From the NCBI GenBank assembly GCA_948567375.1, contig OX419761.1:34262243-34326242 (forward strand): a DNA stretch of 64,000 nt, given 5' to 3'. The stretch is from Lunularia cruciata. Its lineage: Eukaryota > Streptophyta > Marchantiopsida > Lunulariales > Lunulariaceae. Positions 48,131 through 60,076 of this stretch are shown here, piece by piece; the stretch's first letter is position 1, and every line of letters begins with the position of its first letter. The position numbers and the translations under genes are program-made. The notes below the pieces were generated by a model that was given only the letters and a program-made list of their open reading frames with translations, was not told where the DNA came from and made no database searches.

Positions 48131-49403
48131 ACAATTTTTCCACATGGGAAGAATTTTGTGTTTTGTCTTGCAAGGATTAATGGAAGTCATAAGCAATGAA
48201 TTTAGGAGTGGTATTAAAATTATTTGCCTTCCAAACATATAAATCAATGTAATATCTACATAAAAGCTCATTAGACAAATATTCTAACATCAAATGCATA
48301 TTCCTAACATCTCTAGTTGTCAAGATTCATCCATATTATATAATAAAGATTAAAAAAATGTAGTTTGTGAACAATGTTACATTATTAATATACTGATTCT
48401 CATCCATTAAGAAGAACCAAAGTGTTTCTTATTAAACATATGTTGCTAGATGCAAGCAGTGGCCATTTATAGTTCACCCAAGGAAAATCAAGGTAAGGAT
48501 AGTCTTTACAAATTTTTTGCAATGGCTCAATAGATCATCTGACACATCTCAATATCATAATTTCCTTTTCAATCATTGTGCACTTCCAAATATCACCAAC
48601 ATTATAATGAAATATCATGAAACTCCATTTTTAAACCAAGAGTTTGCAATTTGGAACTTTAAGTTCACTAATCCTCACTTTCTCCAACTTGTATGCATGT
48701 GAAAAATACTATAATTAGAGTATATGGATTAAAAAAAGAAATTATTATAGTGCATTATTATTATTATAGTTAGTCTTTCCCCACTAAGGTACATGCTAGT
48801 ATACTAGGGTATGAGTCAATTTCCAATATAATTTATTTATCAACTTATAGTTAATAACTTGCATTACAAAAATATTAATAGTCCATAAAAACATTTTATA
48901 AGCTTAAAAAAATTTCTAAGAATATTTTTTTGCAATGTAGTAAAATTCTTCTTATACACCCTAAATATTTCATGAGATTTAACTACAATCATAGTTATGA
49001 AATTGATCAAATGACTTTTATATTTATATAGTTAAATTTGGCATACATGCCTTAAAGCATAATGAGTGATACTCCTTGAAAATGAATGTCCACTCACCGT
49101 TTGAATCAATGTGTAATGTTTGTCTAAATTGATTAACACTTGGATTTGTCGTTCAGATATTTATTATTTGGATAATAAATATTTTCTATTTATAATTTTT
49201 TCAATTCAAAGAAAAGAGTGGTAATTCTAATACAAGTACCTAATTTTAGATCTAATTCGTTTGAAAGTTTCACTTTTCATAGGAAGGTAAACGTGGGCCA
49301 GGAAGAATAACTTGGCCAGTAATTAGTAGGGTGAGCATCAGTAACTCTGATGTTTATTTACCTTAGAATATCTTTCACGGTGCCCTTTCTCATATCGATA
49401 CTT
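48077..49403. other. AT-rich, no gene recognised
   Basis: The right arm of the perfect 32-bp inverted repeat is at 48,099-48,130. A 61-codon frame (48,517-48,702) lacks motifs. Nothing else is seen. Confidence 0.5.
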
Positions 49404-49505
49404 TTGGGGGCCTAGCCCCATTTTTTATATATCTTTTTCCCTCTCTGACTTGTGCGGGTTGATGGGGTCTTCCCATCCTTCATTTGTTCTACGTGGTCGC
49501 CTTTC
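49404..49505 (+). repeat. Family C terminal module
   Basis: First hairpin GGGGGCCTAGCCCC, second stem GATGGG/CCCATC intact, ending ACGTGGTCGCC. A short piece of 3' UTR (TTTCTCATA) precedes it; no ORF. Confidence 0.85.
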
Positions 49506-50492
49506 TGTCGTATAAACCTTTACTGTTTTTATAAAGCTAGACTTATGAAACGAAAGTGCAAGGATCTGAACGAGTCTGTCGCTCGTCCTGTAAGGGTATA
49601 ATAGAAGCCGCCATGGTAGAAGGCTAACCGTGGCTATGAAGGAACCTAAACTGAATAAGACAAAAAGTTGAAGACATTCTAATTGAAGTATAATTCCCCA
49701 GAGCTGTCTTATATGACGACGTCATATTGTAGGTCATATACAAAGAATTGGTACGGCTTAGACTTCTATTTTATTTCAATTTCACCAATGGATGTTTGTG
49801 GCTCTACTACTACTCGAATTTGCCGCTAGATTTGAAATGTTTAAAATTTGAATGAATAATTCCGCTGACGGTTCGAGTTTAGCTGAATGGAAGCCTGCGA
49901 AGGAACAGTAGAGTAGAGTCCATTTGGCTTTTGGCAGTATTGTCTTCTCATGGTGGGATTTAGTTTGCAGTTCCAACTGATATCCCTTTAGTGGCTTGAA
50001 GTACCTATGTGAACCACGTGTGACTGCGTTTGAAACACAAGCAACTGAACAGTAGAGTTTGGATATGTTTCTATGTTAGAGTAGTATTGTATTTACATCA
50101 AACTGAAAGGAGGATGCAATTGAAGTTAGTCCCTTGACTGGGGGGTTGTGGCCGCATTCCCCTTCGAACAGACTCGAATAAATGAACAGTATGTTCATTT
50201 GGCATGTATAGCAACTTAGCACTTTAACTTGAAATGTTGGAAAGCAAATGCGTCAATTTTAAAGGTAAGTTGTGCAGAAGTGCTCGAAAGTTGTCTCGAG
50301 GAGATATACGTGAATCCTGTTCATCGACTCTAAACGCCAAGAGGCGATTCTGTGTCGGGCAAAATATTTGAGAGCTATCGACCACTCCATGACGAGCTCC
50401 ACGACATCATGACTGCGAGGGACTAAACTTATGAGAAGAATGTGCCGTATGATTATTAACCTGGGGTCAGAGATTCGCCACTTCAGTGGTAT
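49506..50492. other. No gene recognised
   Basis: Composition returns to that of the left part of the window. The small frames are not convincing. Confidence 0.4.
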
Positions 50493-50880
50493 TTGAGTGA
50501 CTGGGGATTTGGCTGCAGTCTTTCGTCAGGGCGGGTTCTGTTGCTGAAGTGCCTTCAAATTACTGTACAAATAGCAGATCCCGCGCAAACGTCAGAGAAT
50601 TCTGTGAAACGGGAATTCGCGCAAGGGATGCTGGCGCAAATCTCAGTTATTTCCACCATCCGTAGCCACAGATTACACATCTCACACAATCGCGTCCACC
50701 GTGCCAGTGAACTGCACTGCGCGCGGATTCCCATACCGTCCCCCCGCCACCCCGCTCCCAGCAAGTCGCGAATCCCCTACGCGGGAACCGGCTGTGCAGA
50801 GATATGCTCGAGCGCGATCGGCTACACACGGCTGTCGTCCTTTAAAGCACCCTTGTCGTAGATACGCGTTAGTCCTGGAA
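50493..50880. other. GC- and CpG-rich island, function unknown
   Basis: A sharp GC-rich block with many CG dinucleotides. The plus-strand frame 50,493-50,861 (122 codons) is open with no domain seen. It could be a 5' exon or promoter of an unseen gene, or simply an unmethylated patch. I cannot support a gene. Confidence 0.35.
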
Positions 50881-51283
50881 ATGTATACACTACGGTGAAA
50901 CCAATCTCCGTTCCATCATGCTCCAATAACTCCTCCTCGTCAAAACATTACAAGAGCGTACAGTACGTTTCTATAGTATGCTAGGTTAACGTTTTGGTTC
51001 TTGCCTGGATAGGCTCATTCCTCTACAGATCGAGTATCACCAGGTCGCGGGACTGAAAGGGTATTGGTTCATTTCCTGTTGGCGTGAAAATCGTCCTGGT
51101 CGACAGGAAATTCCTGTCCTTCCCTGAGAATGCCTGTCCACATTCCTGTACGCTTTAAGAGGAATACGAGTGTATTTATATGTTTTCTATATATGATGCC
51201 AGAGGATGGCTCAGAATTGGGACCAACATGTTTGTTAAATAAAAGTGGGACTGTCGAGTAGTTGCACCAGCATTTCAAGAAGG
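50881..51283. other. No gene recognised
   Basis: A 90-codon minus-strand frame (51,069-51,341) runs into the family C module and has no motif. Confidence 0.4.
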
Positions 51284-51371
51284 AAAAGGGCGAACCGCGT
51301 AGAAAACACGAAGGATGGGAAGACCTCGTCAAGCTGTACAAGGGTGAGTCAAAATAGGACTAAACCCCATT
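51284..51371 (-). repeat. Family C terminal module, minus strand
   Basis: GGGCGAACCGCGTAGAAAAC, then GATGGGAAGACCTCGTC, then AGCTGTACAAGGGTGAG; the hairpin 1 complement is decayed to GGACTAAACCCC. Confidence 0.8.
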
Positions 51372-52929
51372 TAAGTGTTTCAGTATCTTAAATTCTGACT
51401 TCTATCTGGGACTCTAAGATCGAAACTGAGAGCATTCCCCGCACAGCGTGGACTCTAGAAGCATGTCACGTCGTTAAGGAGTTTAGTACGGAAAGTTGTG
51501 AAACAGCATCGTCACGCCTGCTGTCAGGGGTTCAAGCGTACCGTATCGGGACCATATGCTTGATTTGGGGAGTAACTTTTATGGTGACCAAGTTACGACT
51601 TCTGTGTAGAGCGTGCCGAACTCGTTCTCGCTATCAGAGAACCGTGCTCACCATAAATGTAAGACATGAAATGCGATGTCGAGAACAAGCATTGCCGAAA
51701 TTATTGAAGCATAGTTCCATTTTACGTCTTGTGTTTTATTTTTGTATTGCTTGACGGGGCCTTCCTGTTCTTCTAGTTATCCTATGCGATGAAAAACGTC
51801 AGTTCTTTTATATATTGAGTGTTGCCAACACACTTTCATCTACAAATACAAATATGTTCATTATGAAAAATGTAGATAAAGGGTCAACTAGAGAAAAGAA
51901 GTCAATAGAACTAGTATAATAATAACATTATACTTTCTGGAAAATGGTTCACATCTCAAAAGCGATTTAAGCTTTGGATATAATTGCAATATTTGGACAA
52001 TTTGATCTATCGGACTAATTCTTTTTTTAATCTAAGGTCATTTTATATCATATAGTTTGCTATAGTGTTTATCAAAACTTATGAAATATTTTTGTGACTA
52101 TAATGCTGTGGTTTTTTACTGAATTAGTGAAACTATAGATTTAGATCGTAAATTGCAGAATGTCATAATAGAAAAGAAGTATTTTTTAAAAATAAAAAAT
52201 AAAATAAAATATTCAACAACCCCCGGAAATTTATATGGTAAACAAAAAAAGATTAATCGATTGATTAATATTTCCAGTTATCTGGTGCTTTTAGAGTCTA
52301 AACTTAATTTTCCTTATGCAATATTTATTTTTTAATACTTGTAAACAATTTTAGCTTCTTCTTGGATAGGTCAATTACTTTCTTTGATTGTTTTCATGTG
52401 AGTTTTTACAAGTAACTTTTTATGATTTGGTATAGTATGCATTTAAAATTTTCTGAATTATTTCTTCAACATATTACTATATTGCTCAAAATTTTCTATG
52501 AGCAGCGGAAAGATACCAATATAAGTTTCTCAACAAAAAAATGTATATCAATAGTCTTATGAGTAGGAATGTGAGTAAAATTTCAAAAAGGTTCTATCTG
52601 ATATTACATTTAGAGCATGTGATCATTAGATAATAATAATATTTAAGAAAAATAAAAATCTAGTGAATTATTTATACTATAGAATTCATCAAATCTTCTT
52701 AAAAGAGTTTAAATTTAGTTAAAAAATTTCTCTGGTATGTAGTAAATAGATTCTAGATTTTTAAATATTATAAAATTGAAATAATGTACTGAGTATAACA
52801 ATATATTTTCCAGATTGATTTATATGAACACTGTTTGTTTCTGAATGCCGGACCCAGATACTATTTCCTATGTATTAGGTGCTATGCCGTTCTATTATGC
52901 GTCCATATCTGAAATATGCCATCGAGTGG
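51372..52929. other. No gene recognised; AT-rich after 51,820
   Basis: A weak plus-strand fragment of the family C module is at 51,749-51,795 (TTGACGGGGCCTTCC and CCTATGCG). Otherwise only short frames. Confidence 0.4.
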
Positions 52930-52979
52930 AAAGGACGGATGGTAAAAGTATCATTTCTTTAAAGGACGGATGGTAAAAG
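52930..52979 (+). repeat. Perfect 19-bp direct repeat
   Basis: AAAGGACGGATGGTAAAAG is found at 52,930-52,948 and 52,961-52,979, with 12 bases between. It marks the end of an AT-rich stretch. Confidence 0.8.
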
Positions 52980-53332
52980 CTTCCTGATTTCATTATGATC
53001 GCTTATGAGCCCGATCAACTATACCGTACGCGAGATGCTTGTTCATAATTAAGGCTAGCACAATAAAGTATGTTTGTGAGTAATACCTCCCGTACGTGTT
53101 ACATAACCTTTGACGATCAACTTGGAACACCATAGATGGATTCCGCCGGAAGCGAGCTTTTCATATACATACATAAATATCGTATACGTGTATCTTGGGG
53201 TCTCGTATCACGTATGTACGAAATTGGTTTCCACTCGTATATGGATTCTCCTTCAGTTTCCAATTTCTGTTGTTGTCAATAAAAGTAATTAAAGTGGAAT
53301 TCATTACGTAAAAGAACTACCGTGTAGAATAA
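52980..53332. other. No gene recognised
   Basis: A 60-codon frame at 53,110-53,292 has no motif. Nothing else is seen. Confidence 0.4.
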
Positions 53333-53650
53333 CAAGAAGGATGGAAGATCCATCGAGCCCTAAGGGGTAAAACACATGAAGTAAAAGTAAAAGGCGACCG
53401 CGTAGGAAAATGAAGGATGGGAGGACCCCATCAAGCCATACAAGGGGGAGACAGAAAGGGTAACATGGGGCTAAGCCCCAATAGAGTGAAGTAAAATGGT
53501 GCTAGACCCCTATGGTATTGGTGTCAGAAATTTGTCTTACAACATCACTTGAGTTATGCAAATCGAACGAGAAATTTGTCTTACAACACATGAAATATCT
53601 AGGCAATGTAAATCCTATGGTTTATATATTATTGGTGTATTCCGGAACAA
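53333..53650 (-). mobile_element. Family C 3' end, minus strand, 5'-truncated
   Basis: The module (53,389-53,480) is well kept: AAAGGCGACCGCGTAGG at its end, GATGGGAGGACCCCATC as stem 2, TGGGGCTAAGCCCCA as hairpin 1. A second partial module precedes it at 53,333-53,372. Beyond it lie UTR remnants in which AATTTGTCTTACAACA occurs twice. Confidence 0.8.
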
Positions 53651-53889
53651 GCATCACGTATGATTGTTCTCTTATGGATTATACTAACTTTTGTTCTTTG
53701 TAAAGCAACGGAGACACATGTTATCTAAAATAGAGAATGAAGTAGCAAAATGAAAATAGCACTTCTGATGTCTACTATAATAAATGCTTGTGCAATTAAA
53801 ATAAATATATTAAATGTTATATACATTGCTCTATATGTTTCTAAGGTTAGAAAAAAAGAAGTTTACTCCACTTTATACTCTAAGGCGGG

Positions 53890-56597
53890 TTGCATTTTGG
53901 AATTATTTGAGACTAGTTTTCCATGTCCACACCTATTCCATAGGCTACCCCGCACACTCCATGATGAGGCTAGACAAGCTTTTTTCCTACCACTTGATCG
54001 ATTGGCACGTGATCCCTTGGACGAGTTAGCATGGTTCTTATTCCTCTTACTCCCTCAATGGTGTCTTCGTTATGCTAGAGGGGGACATGCGGGGCATAAA
54101 GAGGTGGCTGCTAGATTTGTCTATTGCGAGCTGGGGATTGGGCGGCCCTTCAAGAGTCTGTTAGGGTTACACGATTTAGGAGACAATCATCGCCACAGGA
54201 TACCACAGAGGCCACTCAATTACGACGGTCTAGGACACTGGGTCAGCCGAGAGAGTTTAGTAGAGCAGCACAAGCGCTACACCCTTTGTCTATGGCTAGT
54301 CCTACTGATGACACTATCTCTTCCCTACGCTCACTACATCCTATAGCAATAGAGTGACTACCACTAGAGGTCTTAGATTATCAACTTGAGCAGCCTTTAT
54401 GTCTTGATAGGTCACTATTTGCACAAGCATTGTGCATTGTCCCTCGCCTTTCTTCAAGAGGCTTGGTAGGGATGGTTTATGAGCACCTTAGAGATTGCTT
54501 CCAGGCAGATCTTCTTTCTAGTGGTTTTACCAAGTTGTTTCAGGTGGCTACAACATTAGCGAGAGGAGACATTCTTTTGTTTGTTAGTCGGGTGTTAGGT
54601 GCTAGTCAACTTCTTGTGATGGAGAAGGACATAGGGGGCATTAGATCGATTGTTATTGGAGAGATCTTTTTGCAATTGGTCAGTCATACCATTGTCCTTC
54701 AGCATCATTCTCACTTTTAACAACACCTCAATCCACATTAGTTTGGAGTAGCTACACCTGGAGGATGTGAGACTATATCTCTAGGCATTAGTGCACTCCT
54801 AGATATCCATTCGGAGTGTATTGTCCTATAGGTGGATGTTGAGAATACTTTTAATAGCATCTCATGTGCATCCATCTTTAGAGAGCTTAGTGAGGCTAGT
54901 GGATCCTTGGCGAGTCTCATACCTTTTGTGCAATCTTTTTATGGCTCTCCTACTTCCCTTTACTACCAGCACGGTGCTTCACAAGAGGGAGTCACCATCT
55001 TGGAGTCAACTATTGATACACGTCAGGGAGATCCTTTAGGGGGACCATTATTTTCCATGGCTCACTTTAGAGCTCTCCTATCTACTACTTTGTCCATGCC
55101 AAGTTGTGTATTTCCCTCCTTGGCAAATGATACAAACATAATAGACCCTATAGATCAGATTAGGCAGGCTTTTGACTACTTGACTACCGAGCTACATCTA
55201 GTAGGCTTGAGAGTCAAGGTGTCAAAGTGCAAGGCATGGTCCCCTTTAGGTATCCCTCCCTACCTTGAGCTTCTAGAGGGGTGTATCACATCCAAAAATG
55301 GACTTTGTGTACTTGGAGTGCCAATAGGATCGGAGGATTTTGTCATACGCTTCTTAGACGCTACCCTTGCAAAGGATGTTCTCCATGTGGATGACCTTCC
55401 ATTACTAGGAGATCTGCATGTGGCATTTGGTATACTCTCTTCCAGTATTGCTCGTAGACCATCCTACCTCATTTGTACATTTCCCCCCTCATTGTCCTTC
55501 CTATCACATTTGAGAGCATTTGATAGGAGGATTATGGGAGTCTTTGGTGATATTATTTGACTAGGGACATTTTGAGTGTGTGAAAAGGGATTTGGCACAT
55601 AGACAAATTGCTCTGCCAATCTCATGTGGTGGGGTTGGCTTGCTATCTATGGAGGGGATGGCACCTATAGCATTTTTTGGGTAATTGTGCTCTCTTGACA
55701 CCCCTACTTTCCTCTCATTTTGTGGTTGTTAATAGGCCAGTTTTGGAGACTTATGTGACAGAGGTGGAGGGAGGATCCTTTTCTCTCCTGATGTTACTAC
55801 GGCAGATGAGAGATAGTCTATCCTCACGTGCACAAGAGGATTTTCCACCTTTTGCTTCACTATTGTCAGATTGGACTAGAGGTTTACAGTCTTCCTTGAT
55901 GGAGCAATAGTGTGAGCATACGTTACATTCTCTCTTAGTTGACTCATCCATTCCTTAGGCCACTAGAGCACGTCTTTGCTCTTGCTCCGGCAAGGGTGCA
56001 TGCTCTTGGATCCTAGCTTGACCGTGCATTAGGGCATTCCGACTTGCACCAACTACTTTCTCTACAGCGATGAGGTTTCACTTAGGTTTGGTCCACCCAT
56101 CTGCATCTTCATTACTCACTTGTGAGTGTGGTTCTACACTAGATACAACATCGGTCCACATGACACGGTGTCTTTTTGGAAGACAGAGGATAGCTAGCCA
56201 TGATGCCATCAGGAACATAGTGTTTGCTATGGCACGAGAGAGTAGATACTTGGCTTGGAGGGAGCATTTGCATGCTTTGCACATGACACGTGTCAGGGTA
56301 AACTTATACTTGGTCCAAGATGATCAGGTGACAATAGCGGATGTCGTGGTTACGGACCCTATGCGGGATACAATTTTGGAGGGAGTGATTACCCATCCCC
56401 TTGGATGGGCGGCGAGTGCAGCAACATGTCGCAAGGTCTCCAAGTATAAGGGCATGCAACAAGGTCACCTCTTTGTTCCTCTAGCCTTGGAGTTATATGG
56501 AGTGATGGACACGACGTTTGACACATTTGTCAAGGAGTGCACGAGAGACTATCATGTTAGGCGCCAGGGGTACCACTCTCACTCTTATACTTTGTAG
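53890..56597 (+). pseudogene. Reverse transcriptase / endonuclease-like ORF, copy 1
   Basis: Replication protein of a non-LTR retroelement. N-terminal part: DPLDELAWFLFLLLPQWCL (about 53,990-54,070). RT begins GMVYEHLRDCFQADLL (54,470) and VLGASQLLVMEKDIGGIRSI. Motif A is VDVENTFNSIS (54,832), motif B TRQGDPLGGPLFS (55,019-55,057). Motif C reads PSLANDTNII (about 55,115-55,144) where copy 2 has LADD: the first catalytic aspartate is asparagine. Then CECGSTLDTTSVHMTRC (zinc motif, 56,118-56,168), HDAIRNIVFAMARES, VNLYLVQDDQVTIADVVVTDP (56,300-56,360) and PLALELYGVMDTTFDTFVKE. Breaks include TAG at 54,828-54,830, a frame change near 55,555, TAG at 55,908 and TGA near 56,020. Confidence 0.88.
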
Positions 56598-56773
56598 CAT
56601 ATTTAGACAACGTGTGTCCATTACTCTATAGGGGGCAGTGGCTGGTGCAATCCATAGGAGAGCAATCACATTAGGCGATGTTTCTTCATATGCTCCAGTT
56701 GTATGTAGACCATATGATATGCATAACTCTGATATCTTAGATGCAATAGGGCAAATTTCTAATATAGACTCTA

Positions 56774-56873
56774 TTGGGGCTTAGCCCCATTTTACATCTT
56801 TTGTCTCTCCCTTGTCCGGCTTGATGGGGTTTTTCCATCCTTCGTGTTTTCTAAGCAGTCGCCTTTTGACTCT
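56774..56873 (+). repeat. Terminal two-hairpin module of copy 1
   Basis: TGGGGCTTAGCCCCA is a 7-bp stem with one loop base. The second stem is shortened to GATGG/CCATC around GGTTTTT. Ends GCAGTCGCC. Confidence 0.88.
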
Positions 56874-58087
56874 ATACTCTTATATTTTATATTTCTAAAG
56901 TTTGCCTCTTGCCGCTTCGCTTGCCTACTACCCTAGGAGGAGAATGGATAATCACCCATCCAAAATTACATGTCGTGTGAGATGTGTAAGACCGTAACAA
57001 CAACACCGTCCATTATTTTCAGGTAATCATCTGATACCAAATACAAATCTGCACTACCTCTGTCGTGTACAAAACATTGCAACCAACAATTCCTCCATTC
57101 ATGTTTGCAAATTGAATCTTTTGCGGCTGGTCTTGGATGTCGCACAAATTATAACGTCTCTGATTGGCTTCTCGAAGTCGGTAACTGACAGCAGGTGATG
57201 ATCCAGTACTAAATTGTGTTTATGAAAGTACAAGGAGTGGGGCTGGTCACCGAGAACGAGTACCGCAGAGCGGAGGTCAAAGGGGTGTGGCGGGAGAAGG
57301 GGAAGACGGCACAACGAGTCTGAGAAAGCGTAACGAGTTGATGAGAAATTGTGTATTATTCTTGTGAAATTGATACATTTGCGCAAGGAGAATGCGAGAA
57401 GCGTGATAATTATGCAGCGTGCAGACGGATGGAAAAGAATAGGTTGTCATTGCTTAGGCCAAGTAGACGACACTTTGTGGATTGATTGGATGTCATGCAG
57501 ATTCTGATTTGTGTGAGCAGGAAGTACCATTCGGGCCTCTGCACTGCCACCGGTGATAATTTGAGAACCCTGCCTGCCACTGACAAATGACTAACCAGGT
57601 TGTTGAAAAGGATAAAAGAGTAGAATGATGTCTGGTGTTGGGCTTTACATGAGAAAAGGTTAAAATGGACGCGCCTTATATGTACTTAGCTCCTTGAAGA
57701 TCTAAGGGACAACAGTAAAGATTGCTTGCATTCATTGCGTACTGGCATACCGAAGAACGTTGATTGACACGAATGAATCGCGAGTTTTGAGCTTTAGCAA
57801 TTGTTCTCATCAATTTCTCCTTAGGAATTTGTTTACATCAAATGCCTTCCTTATGCTTCAATCGTTGCTTGAATCTCAACATTATCTGTTGTTGTAGTAG
57901 TAGTAAGGGCGTTCGGCCTGTGTGTTTTCATTTAAGTGATACAAATATCCCTAGAATTTGTTTGCATTGTCAACAGGCAAAGGGTAAAACGTCGATTGAC
58001 AATAATCTACCTTGCCATTTTGGTAGTTGTAGTTCAGCAGTTAGAGCAGTTAGAGCACTCGTTGTGCAGTCTTCCCCTTCTCCCGTA
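56874..58087. other. Spacer between two family C copies, no gene recognised
   Basis: Composition like the gene-bearing left part. A 95-codon minus-strand frame (57,099-57,386) and a Cys-containing frame (57,842-58,144, running into copy 2) have no recognisable family. It may be part of the older host sequence. Confidence 0.4.
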
Positions 58088-58133
58088 AGCATTAGAGCAC
58101 TCCTAGATATCCATCCGGAGTGTCGTCCTACAG

Positions 58134-59959
58134 GTGGATGTTGAGAACGTTTTTAATAGCGTCTCACGTGCATCCATCTTTAGAGAGCTTAGGGAGAATG
58201 GTGGATCCTTGGCGAGTCTCATTCCTTTTGTGCGGTCTTTTTATGGCTCTCCTGCTTCCCTTTACTACCAGCATGGTGGTTCACAAGAGGGAGTCACCGT
58301 CTTGGAGTCAGTTGTTGGTACACGACAGGGAGATCCTTTGGGGGGGGGGCCTTATTTGCCATGGCTCACTTTAGAGCTCCCTTATCTACTACTTTGGCCA
58401 TGCCAGGTTGTGTATTTCCCTCCTTGGCAGATGATACACACATCGTATGCCCTGTAAATCAGATTAGGCAGGCCTTTGACTACTTGACTACCGAGCTACA
58501 TCTAGTAGGCTTGAGAGTCAAGGTGTCAAAGTGTAGGGCATGGTCCCCTTTAGGTATCCCTCCCCACCTTGAGCTTCCAGAGGGGTGTATCACATCCACA
58601 TATGGACTTCGTGTTCTTGGAGTGCCAGTAGGATCGGAGGATTTTGTCACACGCTTCTTGGACGTTGCCCTTGCAGAGGATGTTCTCCATGTGGATGACC
58701 TTCCATTACTAGGAGATCCGCAAGTGGCATTTGGTATACTCTCTTCCAGTATTGCTCGTCGACCATCCTACCTCATCCGTACAATTCTCCCCTCACCGTC
58801 CTTCCTATCACGTCTGAGAGCATTTGATAGGAGGATTATGGGAGTCTTTGGTGATATTATTGGACCAGGGACTTTTGAGTGTGTGACAGGGGATTTGGCA
58901 CGTAGACAGACGGCTCTACCGATCTCATGTGGTGGGGTTGGCTTGCTTTCTATGGAGGAGATGGCACCTATAGCGTTTTTGGGTAGTTGGGCTTTCTTGA
59001 CACCCCTACTTGCCTCTCGTTTTGTGGTTGCTGATAGGCCGGTTTTGGAGACTTATGTGACAGAGGTGGAGGGAGGACCCTTTTCTCTCCAGGTGTTATT
59101 GCGGCAGACGAGAGATAGTCTATCCCTACAAGCACAAGAGGGTTTTCCATCGTTTGCTTCACTATCGTCAGATTGGACTAGAGGCCTACAGTCTTCCTTG
59201 ATGGAGCGATAGTGTGAGCATACGCTACATTCTCTCTTAGTTGACTCGTCCATTCCTCAGGCTACTAGAGCACGTCTACGCTCTTGCTCCGGCAAGGGTG
59301 CAGGCTCGTGGATCCTAGCTTGACCATGCATTAGGGCTTTTCGACTCGCACCGGCTACTTTCTCTATAGCAATGAGGTTTTGCCTAGGTTTGGTCCACCC
59401 ATCTACATCTTCACTACTCACTTGTGAGTGTGGTTCCACACTAGATGCAACGGCGGTCCACATGACACGGTGTCCTTTTGGAGGACAGAGGATAGCTACA
59501 CATGATGCCATTAGAGACATAGTGTTTGCTATGGCACGAGAGAGTGGATACTTAGCTTGGAGGGAGCGTTTGTATGCGTTGCATACAACACATGTCAGGG
59601 CAGACTTATACTTGGTCCGAGATGATCAGGTGATAGTAGCGGATGTCGTGGTCACGGACCCTACGCGGGATACAGTTTCGGAAGGAGTGATTACCCATCT
59701 CCCTGGATGGGCGGCGAGTGCAGCAGTAGGTCGCAAGGTCTCCAAGTGTAGGGGCATGCAGCGAGGCCACCTCTTTGTTCCTCTAGCCTTGGAGTTATAT
59801 GGAGCGATGGACACGGCATTTGACACATTTGTTAGGGAGTGCACGAGAGCTTATCATGTTAGGCGTCAAGGGGTACCACTCTCACTCTCATACTTTGTAG
59901 CTTACTTTAGACATTGTGTCCATTGCTCTACAGAGGGCAATGGCTGGTGCAATCCATAG
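58134..59959 (+). pseudogene. Reverse transcriptase / endonuclease-like ORF, copy 2
   Basis: RT motif A VDVENVFNSVS (58,134), motif B TRQGDPLGG (58,319-58,345), motif C PSLADDTHIV (58,421-58,450) with both aspartates. An enlarged G run (58,340-58,348) shifts the frame between motifs B and C. Further on: VKVSKCRAWSPLGIPPHLEL, LLSMEEMAPIAFLGSWAFL, then TAG at 59,210-59,212 and TGA near 59,322, then MRFCLGLVHPS (59,372), the zinc motif CECGSTLDATAVHMTRC, HDAIRDIVFAMARESG, RADLYLVRDDQVIVADVVVT and PLALELYGAMDTAFD. The D..D pattern in ADLY...ADVVV fits a PD-(D/E)xK type nuclease, as in R2-like elements, but the lysine is not evident. No APE nuclease is seen. Confidence 0.88.
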
Positions 59960-60076
59960 GAGAGCAATCACATGAGGTGATGTTTCTTTGGATGCTCCAG
60001 TTGTGTGTAGACCGTACGACTTGCATAGCTTGGATATCTTAGGTGCTGTAGGGCAGATTTCTCATACAGGCTCTAT

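Larger units (their letters stand above)
53880..56873 (+). mobile_element. Family C non-LTR retroelement, copy 1, nearly full coding region
   Basis: Contains an N-terminal domain, reverse transcriptase, zinc motif, endonuclease-like domain, 3' UTR and terminal module (56,774-56,873). The 5' end is uncertain, near 53,880. No poly(A) tail is present; the copy ends in GCAGTCGCC and a T-rich stretch. It lies next to an opposite-strand 3' end of the same family (53,333-53,650). Dead by several stops and frameshifts. Confidence 0.88.

Noticed and set aside
57099..57386. 95-codon minus-strand frame between the two RT copies
   Set aside because: No motif and no relation to the flanking elements; could be a real small gene but I cannot support it.
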